The notes beneath the pieces were generated by a model. That model was not told the origin of the DNA. It saw only the letters and a list, made by a program, of their open reading frames with translations, and ran no database searches. Below are positions 25,641 through 35,126 of a stretch of 64,000 nt of DNA, one piece after another. This DNA is from Phorcus lineatus. Taxonomy: Eukaryota > Mollusca > Gastropoda > Trochida > Trochidae. Position 1 is the stretch's first letter. Every line of letters starts with the position of its first letter. The position numbers and the translations under genes are program-made. Location: the NCBI GenBank assembly GCA_921293015.1, contig OV121088.1:26635645-26699644 (forward strand), given 5' to 3'.

Positions 25641-26043
25641 AAAAATCCATAGTTATCAATTCCTCTGCAATGTGTGAGAATGGTAATTACTGTAAAATCA
25701 TAATATTTTGCGGGGGTTTAATTTTCGTGCAACGCCATAATGCGCGAATACTAAAACATCGCGAAATATTATGGTTATCAACGTGAGAACCAATAACAGA
25801 CAAATAATTTGGTTGACGCATTTTATTACTCACAGGAATGTATGGTTCGTTCATTTATGACGAGTCACTAATTAGGGCTCTCACAAGTGTGTACACCGAT
25901 ATGTACGTTATTTGTTGTCCAAACACAGTCATCACAATAATCCGGCCTGGCGGAATCCACTCTTGATCGCCGATATGAGTGTCCTGATGTTTTGATTGCG
26001 GTACGTTAGAGCTTCGATTCAGTGTGTATTGCGGTACAGTTTG

Positions 26044-26190
26044 CCGTTTCACAAAGACCTCCTAAATTTAGGAGGTCGTAGCATATACGACCTTGTTTAC
26101 GACCCTCTTACGACATGCTCTACGACCGTTTCACAACGGGGTCGTATCCATGTCGTACAACGGGGTCGTAAATCCATGTCGTATATCAAG
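26044..26190 (+). promoter_or_regulatory. Left Harbinger end with clustered TACGAC/GTCGTA motifs
   Basis: The terminal repeat is followed by nine copies of TACGAC or its complement GTCGTA within about 110 bp (26,075-26,185). Part of the terminal repeat forms a palindrome, CCTCCTAAATTTAGGAGG. Subterminal motifs of this sort are candidate binding sites for the element's Myb-like protein or transposase. Confidence 0.6.
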
Positions 26191-26849
26191 TAGGAGGTGC
26201 TTGGTTGCATAGCAACAGATGATTTAACCAGGACGGGCACCTGTTTTATTGAATAAAGCACATCTTCTTGAGTTGTAATTGTATCTAATATTATATCTGA
26301 CATATATCTTTAAAGATATTGGTATACGATCTTAAAAACATGCACATCAAATGCAAAACGATAAAACACACATTTGAAAACCATATCAACCTAATATGTT
26401 TTTTAATTAAACGAAAAGAACGGCTATTCGCATAATTAAAAACAACCATAGATCAAGGGTCACTGTATTTTACTACGGTTGTAAAGGAAAAAACGAAATC
26501 AAGAATTTGAATTGAGTTCTCCCGTTATTTTACTTTGCTATCCCGTCCGATGAATACAGTATAAAAACATTGAAACCCTTCTTTATGACACAAGTATTTG
26601 TTTACGCTTATATTTGGTGAAGCGTTAATAAAATATCTGAGAGTATTTTGAAAGCAACTCATAGCTGATCTATTTTAATAATACACTTTTTCTAAACAGA
26701 AACACAGATTAATAATCTATTATATACATAAATTAAGCCTATCATATTTTTATCATCGTTATACACGGGTTTGAACTTGATGATCGACGTTTGAGAGCGA
26801 CCGTTGTCGTGACGAGTTACGTCCCTTGGTCGCAGACGACAGTGTCAAA

Positions 26850-29800
26850 ATGGAGATTAAAAAGAAATCGAAAAAGCCGAACTTCACATCAACAGAATTG
26901 GAGGTGCTTGTTTCTGCCACTGAATCAAGCCTCCATATCATTAACTCTACCCTGACAAATACGGTCACCAATAACATTAAAAAGAAGACATGGTTGGAAA
27001 TAACGACAAAGTAAGTCTAGCTCGATCTTGACATTTTACAAAACTTCTTTTGGTTCAGAACTATAAATTGAAACGTCAGTAAAATGTATTATGCATATGT
27101 AATATTTAACCAAATACCAAAGAAGACGTTTTTAATCGATTATAAAATGTCTCATAATTTGTTGTTGGTGACATTGCATTAAAATGTTGATAAATGAATA
27201 AACTAAATGTTATGGTATGAGAAAACTATAAAATATATGCTTTTTAAACAAGTAAAGAAGTGAGCACAGCTCACATACCCCCGCTTCAAACTATAGTCTG
27301 GCTTTCTTTGTTGGTCTAACCCTCAAAAAGCTCACTTAGGGATCATGGTTGATAATTGTATGAAGTTTGGTGAAGCTAGCATTTATAGTTTAGGAGATAT
27401 GCTCTGGACAAAGGACTTCCTCTTAGATGCACTGTTTTAGTCATGTTTCCATGGAAACAGGACAAAAATAAAAATCATTTGTTGGTCTAACCCTCAAAAG
27501 GCACATCAAGGGATCATGGTTGATAAGTATATGAAGTTCGGGGAAGCTAGCATGTATAGATTAGGAGATATGCTCCGGACAAAGGACATGGTCATGGAGT
27601 CGCCGTTTTAGTCATGTTTCCATAGAAACCGCAAAAAATAAAAATCTTTTGGTGGTCTAACCCTCAAAAGGCACATCTAGGGATCATGGTTGATAAGTAT
27701 ATGAAGTTTGGGGAAGCTAGCATGTATAGATTAGGAGATATGCACCGGACAAAGGACTTGGTCATGGAGTCGCCGTTTTAGTCATGTTTCCATAGAAACC
27801 GCAAAAAATAAAAATCTTTTGGTGGTCTAACCCTCAAAAGGCACATCTAGGGATCATGGTTGATAAGTGTATGAAGTTTGGTGAAGCTAGCATGTATAGT
27901 TTAGGAGATATGCTCCAGACAAAGGACTTGGTCATAGAGTCGCTGTTATAGTCATGTTTCCATGGAAACCACAAAAAATAAAAATCTTTTGGTGGTCTAA
28001 CCCTCAAAAGGCACATCTAGGGATCATGGTTGATAAGTGTATGAATTTTTGTGAAGCTAGCATTTATAGTTTAGGAGATATGCTCCGGACAAAGGACTTG
28101 GTCTTAGAGTCGCTGTTTTAGTCATGTTTCCATAGAAACCACAAAAAAATAAAAATCTTTTGGTGGTCTAACCCTCAAAAGGCACATCTAGGGATCATGG
28201 TTGATAATTGTATGAATTTTTGTGAAGCTAGCATATATAGTTTAGGAGATATGCTCCGGACAAAGGACTTGGTCATAGAGTCGCTGTTTTAGTCATGTTT
28301 CCATGGAAACCGCAAAAAATAAAAATCTTTTGTTGGTCTAACCCTCAAAAGGCACATCTAGGGATCATGGTTGATAATTGTATGAATTTTTGTGAAGCTA
28401 GCATTTATAGTTTAGGAGATATGCACCGGACAAAGATTTGTGACGGACGGACAGACGGACAGACAGACAGACGGACAGACGGACGGACAGAATGAACGCT
28501 ATATACCCCCGCTTACGCTGTAAGGCGGGGGTATAATAATTCCAAATATATATTTCAGACTGGAAATATATGTAATGCGTAAATAAATAGGCTCTTCTAT
28601 TAAAAATGTAATTGATATTTGCTAGAAATGTTGGCAAAGAATGAATTTCATTGGTGTTAATATTACAAATCATACAAGAATTGATTATGAAATCTGTATG
28701 GATGTAATCAAAATTAAATATCCAAGTTCATTGTTATATTTCATTCTTAGAGTAAATTCAGTAAGTACAACCACCAGAAGTGAGGAGGAAATTAGAAAAA
28801 AGTGGACAGATTTGAAGGGTCAGGCCAAAAAGGCGGAGGCGACAAGGAGGGGGAGAATGAGTTCCACAGATGGAGGGCCACCACCTGAGGAGCTTTCTTC
28901 ACTGGAGAGCAAGGTATACATGTGAAAATAAGACATTTGTTACCTCACCATTTTCCTCAAATTTTTTTTTACATTTTGCATTCAAATTCAATATAAGCGG
29001 TTCATATTAACATCTATAGAATAAATGAAATTAATTCCTAAATATAGCTTATCACAATGATCATAATGATTGTATATCAAATATCAGTCAGTATTCCCAG
29101 TAACTTACTGAAGGATAATTTTTTAATTATATTATCAACAATTTATTTTTTTCAGATTCTCCAGCTTATCCCACAGTGCCTTATTGATGGAATAAAAGGT
29201 GGCAGAGAAACTCCTGGCAAGTTAAACATTTAGTACATCACAACATTTATGATTTTATCCATTTATTTCAAAAGATGATCAGATTAATTTCTAATTTGTA
29301 ATAAAAAAAATTCTTAAATGATTGTATATATCAAAGTTGTAATAAACATATTAAATTCTACAATTCCCAATTCAAAGAAAAGCATTTTAAAATCAATTTA
29401 TTATATCTATCATTTCAAAATCAATTTGCAGTGACAAACTTTGAAGTGAGTCAGATTCATTTGAGTGAACCAACCCTAGCATGTGAGGCTGAGCCTACTC
29501 CTGGGTGTAGTAAAGACAGTGAAGGTTAGGAATTGCTCAAACATTTATCTCAAATGCATACTGGCATACCTCTATTAATTGTACAAATGGGTGATATTTA
29601 CACATAATTATCAATGTAACACGTAACATATTTCTTTGAATAGCATGAATAATTATATAAAATATATAATATAACATACAGTATTACATACTACATAGAA
29701 TTTATCAGGGTTATTTAATAATAGTGAAGACATATATTTATCATTTTTGTTCTAAAATCTAAACTGACAAACCTGTACTTTCAGAGCAAGAAGTATTCTT

Positions 29801-30509
29801 TACCCCTCTATCACCCCCCACTCAGTTTGAAGACAGAGGTGACCTACAGTCTACTACTCCAGGTACTCATTGCAACTCATGATAAATGAGAATGATAGAA
29901 TGACAAGAGACTCAATGAAAGACAATGTGACAGATGTAATTAAAACACCTGCCACATCCACATTGATAATGCATTACAAACTCATGATTCAAGTGGTTGA
30001 GTCTCATGAGGTTACATGAATGATATCACAATGTCAAATAAAACAAAGCATTAACAAAGATTAAGAAAATACATGTAATTTCCATTTATTCATTCTTCAG
30101 CCAAACAGAAGGTAGGACCATCTAAGAAGAGGTCTGCATGTGAAAGTAAGTAAAATATGTTTTATATCAAGTTTTCATATAAAAGTCTTTATGAACAAAA
30201 GTAAAGTTTAGAAATCCTAGATATTAAAATATGATAATATACAAACAAACAAGATGTTGAATCATACAATTTGAATCAAAATGTATCAAATATGGAATAT
30301 TCATTTTAAATTATATTTCAGACTCAACTGACAGCAAATTCAAAGAATTTAGTCGTACGGAAGAAAAAAAATTGAAGGTGTTCGAGGACATCTTGACTGA
30401 GCTGAGGGTCCTCAACTCTATTCAGAGGGAGCGCCTCAATCTAGAGAAAGAAAAATTTGAAAATGAAAAATCAAAACATTACTCCCTTTCACCAATTATT
30501 AGATTTTGA
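26850..30509 (+). CDS. Harbinger Myb/SANT-like DNA-binding protein, 7 exons, 262 aa
   Basis: Predicted exons are 26,850-27,010, 28,751-28,913, 29,156-29,216, 29,432-29,524, 29,785-29,862, 30,101-30,145 and 30,322-30,509. They sum to 789 nt with matching phases throughout. The N-terminal 90 or so residues are a NAIF1/MSANTD4-type Myb/SANT-like domain: KKPNFTSTELEVLV..., then WLEITTKVNSVS, then EEEIRKKWTDLKGQAKK and GGPPPEELSSLESK. The middle is acidic and S/T/P-rich, and the C terminus is a charged coiled coil (ELRVLNSIQRERLNLEKEK). In Harbinger elements this protein helps import the transposase into the nucleus and recruits it to element ends. The third intron begins with GC (G|GCAAGT). The ATG at 26,850 is used because the upstream extension has no ATG. 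Confidence 0.82.
27262..28535 (+). mobile_element. Helentron-like (pearl/HINE) element with seven 170-bp core repeats
   Basis: Seven tandem units of 170-171 bp carry GATCATGGTTGATA at 27,341, 27,512, 27,682, 27,852, 28,022, 28,193 and 28,363. They are followed by a GACGGACAGACGG microsatellite (28,443-28,491). The 3' end is a strong hairpin (stem ACCCCCGC / GCGGGGGT around 28,504-28,533). The 5' arm carries ATACCCCCGC at 27,275-27,284, the inverted counterpart of the end GCGGGGGTAT. This is the subterminal-inverted-repeat plus 3' hairpin layout of Helentron-derived elements. No coding content. It lies within intron 1 of the Myb-like gene. Confidence 0.75.
28443..28491 (+). repeat. GACGGACAGACGG microsatellite
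   Basis: Tandem GACG/GACA tetramers marking the end of the core-repeat array. Confidence 0.9.
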
Positions 30510-30932
30510 TATAAAGTCAAACAAGCAGATATGTTAACAGATAATTTGAGAGATAGTTAACTCATCATATTAGTTGATTTACTCAATGATATTGCACATG
30601 TAAAATTTGAAGTTGCTCTCATTTCTGACAACTTTAATTTTTATTGGAATATTTACTCAATCAATGTATGATTTTTTTAGACCAATATAACATGTTTTTG
30701 CAGCTCAATTCAATGAAATTGTCAAAAATATTTGTAACTGATTTTTGAGCTAATATATGTAAAAGTCAACAAATTTCTAAAATGATATGTTGAAATGAAA
30801 TCATTATCAATGAAAGATTGACTTGTTGTTACTATTTACATTATGAAAGGTGGTCCAGGTCTCAAAGATGATTGTTTTCGGATATGTTTATACATTGATT
30901 ATTATTATCAATTTTATTACATACATATATGT

Positions 30933-33011
30933 TCAGAAAATGTGGCAATATTGAATAGTGGGCTTACTGGAGAATCTGGTCTCAATGAGATGCCTCCTGA
31001 CAGCCTGGCCATCCTGAGTACCACAGTGTTGGTGGTCTGGGGCTCTGTCCTCTCCCTCAACTTCACCCTCACCTGTGGGCAGGGGCTCTCTGGGTTGGGG
31101 CAGCTTCAGGTTGATGGCCAGGTTGTGTAGCTGGAAGCAGGCAGCTATAATATTTACACAGCGCTCAGGCTGGAACAGCAGACAGCCACTTGACCGGTGG
31201 AGGCATCTGAAAAACATATTGCTCAAATTGATTTCACTCATATGCTATCTGTGCATTATAAAAAATTATGATGTAACTTAATATATAGCTACATTAAAAA
31301 AGGTAATTGTGATTTGTGACTAAAAAGCTTGATTTAGAACTGTAGTGATGCATTCAATTATCAATAATTTAGAAGTCAATACTTTTTTCACATTCTACAT
31401 TAATTAATTAATGCAAATTAAAGCAAAACTGAACTACTTTATGTACATGCCATTCAGCTGATAATTTCCTTATTTATGTTTTTTAAAAATTGGTTCATTA
31501 AAATTTAATTTCAGTTTGTGAAAATTAAACTGACCTGAATCGTGATTTGCACACTCCAAAAGCCCTCTCTACTGTATTGCGTGTCCCACAGTGAGCCCTA
31601 TTGTATCTCTCCTCGCTGGGGGTGCGGGGATTGGCCAATGGTGTGAGTAGGTAGGATTTACATCCATACCTGTAACACAAATATATGTTTTTTATTTACA
31701 AGTTTTTGACATAACAATATATCAAGTTTTCATATTCATACTCATGGAAATAAATTAAAGTTTTTAAAAACGATAGGGAGAGTCAAGATATTTTAGAATT
31801 ATAAAAATATGGCATTACTAATACTTACCCTGAGTCTCCTAGAAGCCATCCACTTTGATTTGCATTTTCAAGGTACTTTTTTATATCGGACACATTGAAT
31901 ATGTGGGAATCATGTGTCGATCCTGGCCATGCTACTACATGGTTGGTGAACCTAGGAGAAATGGGGACATAAAATGAATCAATAACTGATGAAATGATAT
32001 CTTGACATCTGTGGATCTATATATTAAACTAATCTCAATTGTTTGTATTTTTCAAATTATGAAGTTACATTAATAGCTTATCAGGAAGTAATGACTCTTT
32101 TTAAAAAAAAATTTATGTCACTACTATTTAACAGAGGAATAAGTAAAACATCGCTATGGTTTTTACCTCAGCGTGGAGAGCATTAAAGACTGAACAATGC
32201 TTTGAGCAAGTCTTCAACTTGTACGAAAATTACTTTCAAGTCAACACTAAAAAACTAAATAGGCCTACCACTGCAATTGAGAGTCATAGTTATAATAACG
32301 TATTTTATATATTGCAATCTTAACACAATGAGATCACATATAGCACAACAAAATTCACCAGTCAATAAGAATTTAATCTATGAGATTGAAAAGGCGAAAT
32401 TGGATTGATTACGAACGGAATACCGGAAACGATTAAGGTGAAGGACACAGATTGTAAACTTACCGAAGTTGGGCGTCGCATATGGCTTGTACATTGATGG
32501 CATGGAAACCTTTCCTGCTGACGTAGGCGACTTCGTCAATGTAGGGGGCCTGTATGGGAATAAGTGTCCCATCGACACATCCAATGACCCGGGGAAAGCC
32601 ACACAGGTCATGAAAAGCCTCCATCACTGGTCGCGTATCGGTAGGAAACTTGACAAGCTTAAGTACGTCAATCAACGCCACAGTTGTTGTGTGGATTATT
32701 CTGGATACGCTTGATCTAGATACCCCGTGTATGTCCCCGATTTCACTTAGGAAGCCCCCTTTTGCAAGGTAACGGAGTGAACATAACACATGTATATGTG
32801 CAGGAATAGCGTGAGAACGCCGGGTAGACTTCTCGATGTGTGGTTTGACTTTCTCAGTCAATTTTAAAATAACTCTCCGAGGAAAACGGTACCTTGACAT
32901 AATGTCAATGTCGTCCAAAGTATCAAGAACATTGGTCCTGTCTCGGAATACCCTTTCCCGTCTCAATCCTCGTTCTCTCAATAAATCAAGTAATAACACC
33001 CTTGACGCCAT
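30933..33011 (-). CDS. PIF/Harbinger DDE transposase (HARBI1-like), 4 exons, 359 aa
   Basis: Exons on the minus strand are 33,011-32,464, 31,951-31,829, 31,669-31,535 and 31,206-30,933. They total 1,080 nt, each junction in phase 2 with GT-AG borders. The protein has an N-terminal helical region and helix-turn-helix (LSEIGDIHGVSRSSVSRII) followed by the DDE nuclease. The three acidic positions are all present: D in VIGCVDGTLIPI, D in WPGSTHDSHIF and E in NTVERAFGVCKSRFR. The length matches HARBI1 (about 350 aa). A run of minor ORFs in other frames is shadow. AATAAA follows the stop at 30,913-30,918. The gene starts close to the right terminal repeat and converges on the Myb-like gene. Confidence 0.9.
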
Positions 33012-33092
33012 CTTTGTTGTGTTTACGACGTCCTAAATGATTTACGACAGGTCAATCGGGGTCCTAAATTTCGGGCTGTTTAGGACGCAGTG

Positions 33093-33193
33093 TAAATTTA
33101 GGAGGTCTTTGTGAAACGGGTAAAAATGGTAAGAGGTGGGCTACGACCTGCTTTACGAGGTCGTACCGGTAAGAGGTCTTTGTGAAACGGGCT
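33093..33193. repeat. Right Harbinger terminal repeat plus a second, outer copy of its end
   Basis: The perfect inverted repeat ends at 33,119 (...GTGAAACGG). About 60 bp further right, GGTCTTTGTGAAACGGGC occurs again at 33,176-33,193. Between them are another TACGAC and a GTCGTA. This is either a partial duplication of the end or the edge of a second, related miniature element. Confidence 0.6.
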
Positions 33194-33346
33194 ACAGGAC
33201 CCTCGCTTCGGTATAGTTTCGGTTCGGTATTAAATTTCTTAAAACGAGATCTCGAGAAGTCACATCATTCGAACATTATTGTTTGTAGTTAAAGATCAAA
33301 CTAAACCGTTCGAACAAACCTGTAGAGGTTTCAGATTCTTTGAAGA

Positions 33347-33546
33347 GGATCCTCCTTGGGGTACTTACTGCATAAAAATCTGTATTTTTGCTATATGACA
33401 GGTTGTGACTATTTTTTAAATAAAAAATATACAAAAAACCACTAAAACGTGTTTTTGTACTTTTCACCACCCTAACAGGGCCCCCTACCCTGGCGATAAC
33501 CGTTCCGCCAGGGCCGGTAACTCTATTAGCAAACCACTTATCAATC
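33347..33546 (+). repeat. DIRS inverted terminal repeat (element 3' side)
   Basis: Near-identical inverted counterpart of 39,495-39,694, including GGCGATAACCGTTCCGCC and CTATTAGCAAACCACTTATC. Confidence 0.92.
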
Positions 33547-33584
33547 CAGCATAGCCAGACAGAATAAGGGGAGGTGGGTGGCCG

Positions 33585-33684
33585 TACCCCAAGGAGGATC
33601 CTCTTCAAAGAATCTGAAACCTCTACAGGTTTGTTCGATTCTTTTTCAGAAGGGATCCTCCTTGGGGTACTTACTGCATAAAAC
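33585..33684 (+). repeat. DIRS internal complementary region
   Basis: The first half (33,585-33,641) is the reverse complement of the left outer end (33,310-33,367). The second half (33,639-33,684) is the reverse complement of the right outer end (39,664-39,711). The halves meet at TTCGATTC, which marks the circle junction and fixes the element boundaries to within a few bases. Confidence 0.9.
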
Positions 33685-33689
33685 AGACT

Positions 33690-34055
33690 CCCAAAGAAGA
33701 GTCCTTGGGAGTGGAATTCTGTCTTAACTAAGAGCTAAATAAGCTCTAAAACTCATGTACTCACCAGAGACTTGTTCGCCGTACCGACAGGACCGGCGCC
33801 TCGCTCACCCCTGGGGTACTTATGTCAGGGTTAAAAAACCCCTTGTTTTAAGCCAATCTACCCTCCCCCCCCCCTTTTTTTTTGCAAAGGAAGATAGGAA
33901 GGTCTTAGGCAAAAAATAATCGTTATCCCACATAGAGAAGTCACCCCCCGGTTGACTTCAGCTAGGGTCCGATATAACAGTGAGTTAGTGGGTTAGTGTG
34001 TTATCCCGCTAAACTGTAACATAAAATCAGTGACACCTCGATACAAAAAGCTCAA
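33690..34055 (-). other. DIRS non-coding 3' region
   Basis: Lies between the internal complementary region and the recombinase stop codon. It contains a long C tract followed by a T tract (about 33,863-33,882) and has no ORF of note. Confidence 0.5.
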
Positions 34056-35126
34056 TCAGCTAGAGGGTATCTGACTCTGTCCACTGGAGAGAACCGACTG
34101 ACCAAACCGAGCGCGCTCGCTAGAGTGCTTGTCTAGTTGGTAGTGCCTGATGAACGTGCTCGGCCGGCTCCAAATAGCGGCGGAGCAGATCTCTTCAATG
34201 GGCAGAGCCGCAGCATAAGCCTTAGAGGTTGCTACCGCCCTAACCGAATGAGCTTTCAAACCTTCTGGGGGCTGCAGCCCCTTATGAACATAGCTCAAAT
34301 ATATCGCGGATACTATCCATCGAGATATGGTCTGCTTAGATGCTGGAAGGCCGGCCTTATTGCCGCCGTAACAGCAAAACAATTGCTTATCCTTACGGAT
34401 CTCTTTCGTACGTTTGACGTACATTTTGAGGGTGCGACGCACATCAAGGATGTGGGGTTGCGTCGACCTCGCCGCCTGCGTCAACGCAGGCAGCTCGATC
34501 GGAGCAGAGACATGAAAAGAATGATCAACCTTCGGTCGGTATGAGACCGGCAGCCTGATGCTGACTCTGTCCGTATGAAAGACAGTCAGCTCGGGATCGG
34601 CCGACATCGCATGGATATCGCCTACCCGCCTGCCAGACGTGACCGCCACCAAAAAGGCCGTCTTCCATGTCAGAAGTTGCATCGACAAGGTTTTCAGGTC
34701 CCGAAACGTCGGACCGGACAACCAGTCTAGAACAAACTGAAGTTCCCATGAAGGGCTGATCCTCAGCAAAGGCGGGCGGATCCTGTCCACACCTGCTAAG
34801 AAACGCTGAACCAATGGATGACTACCCAGCAGGGCTCCATCCACAGGCACGTGGAAAGCCGAAATGGCCGTAGAGTAACCCCTCACCGTAGATGCGGCCA
34901 AGCCGTCATCCAATCGGGACTGCAGGAACTCAAGGACTGGTACTAGACCCGCAGAAAAGGGATCGAGTAACCCCCTATTTCCACACCAGCGCGCATAACA
35001 GGCCCATCTATCCTCGTACTGAGTGTTTGTGGAATCCCTCCGCGAAGCCAGTATTGTATCTGTAACTCGTGCAGGAATACCGCTCTCCTGGAGGCGACTC
35101 CGGACAGAGGCCAGGCCACCCACTGA
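34056..35126 (-). CDS. DIRS tyrosine recombinase (ORF3)
   Basis: About 356 codons in this frame form the integrase of DIRS elements. An N-terminal SAM-like helical part (STNTQYEDRWACYARWC, then GYSTAISAFH) is followed by a catalytic domain with the full residue set: R in SGRRVGDIHAM, H-x-x-R in KAHSVRAVATS, W in SAAIWSRPSTF and the nucleophile Y in FIRHYQLDK. It overlaps the end of the RT/RNase H frame by about 180 nt in another frame, as is usual in DIRS. The start given is where protein-like sequence begins. The same frame continues open upstream only because of a single extra G in ORF2. The domain looks intact, so strand cutting and joining activity is plausible. Confidence 0.85.
   Translation of the reverse strand, partial: SVGGLASVRSRLQESGIPARVTDTILASRRDSTNTQYEDRWACYARWCGNRGLLDPFSAGLVPVLEFLQSRLDDGLAASTVRGYSTAISAFHVPVDGALLGSHPLVQRFLAGVDRIRPPLLRISPSWELQFVLDWLSGPTFRDLKTLSMQLLTWKTAFLVAVTSGRRVGDIHAMSADPELTVFHTDRVSIRLPVSYRPKVDHSFHVSAPIELPALTQAARSTQPHILDVRRTLKMYVKRTKEIRKDKQLFCCYGGNKAGLPASKQTISRWIVSAIYLSYVHKGLQPPEGLKAHSVRAVATSKAYAAALPIEEICSAAIWSRPSTFIRHYQLDKHSSERARFGQSVLSSGQSQIPSS

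Larger units (their letters stand above)
26044..33119. mobile_element. Complete two-gene PIF/Harbinger DNA transposon
   Basis: Perfect 27-bp terminal inverted repeats, beginning CCGTTTCACAAAGACC, lie at 26,044-26,070 and 33,093-33,119. Inside are the two genes that define PIF/Harbinger elements: a Myb/SANT-like gene on the plus strand starting near the left end, and a DDE transposase gene on the minus strand starting near the right end. Their 3' ends converge with about 420 bp between the stop codons. Both frames stay open across all predicted introns. The usual 3-bp target duplication is not evident at these ends. A Helentron-like element sits in the first intron of the Myb gene. Confidence 0.88.

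Noticed and set aside
28295-28673. ORFs ending in TDGQTDRRTDG or RLSVCLSVRL
   Set aside because: They read through the GACGGACAGACGG microsatellite.
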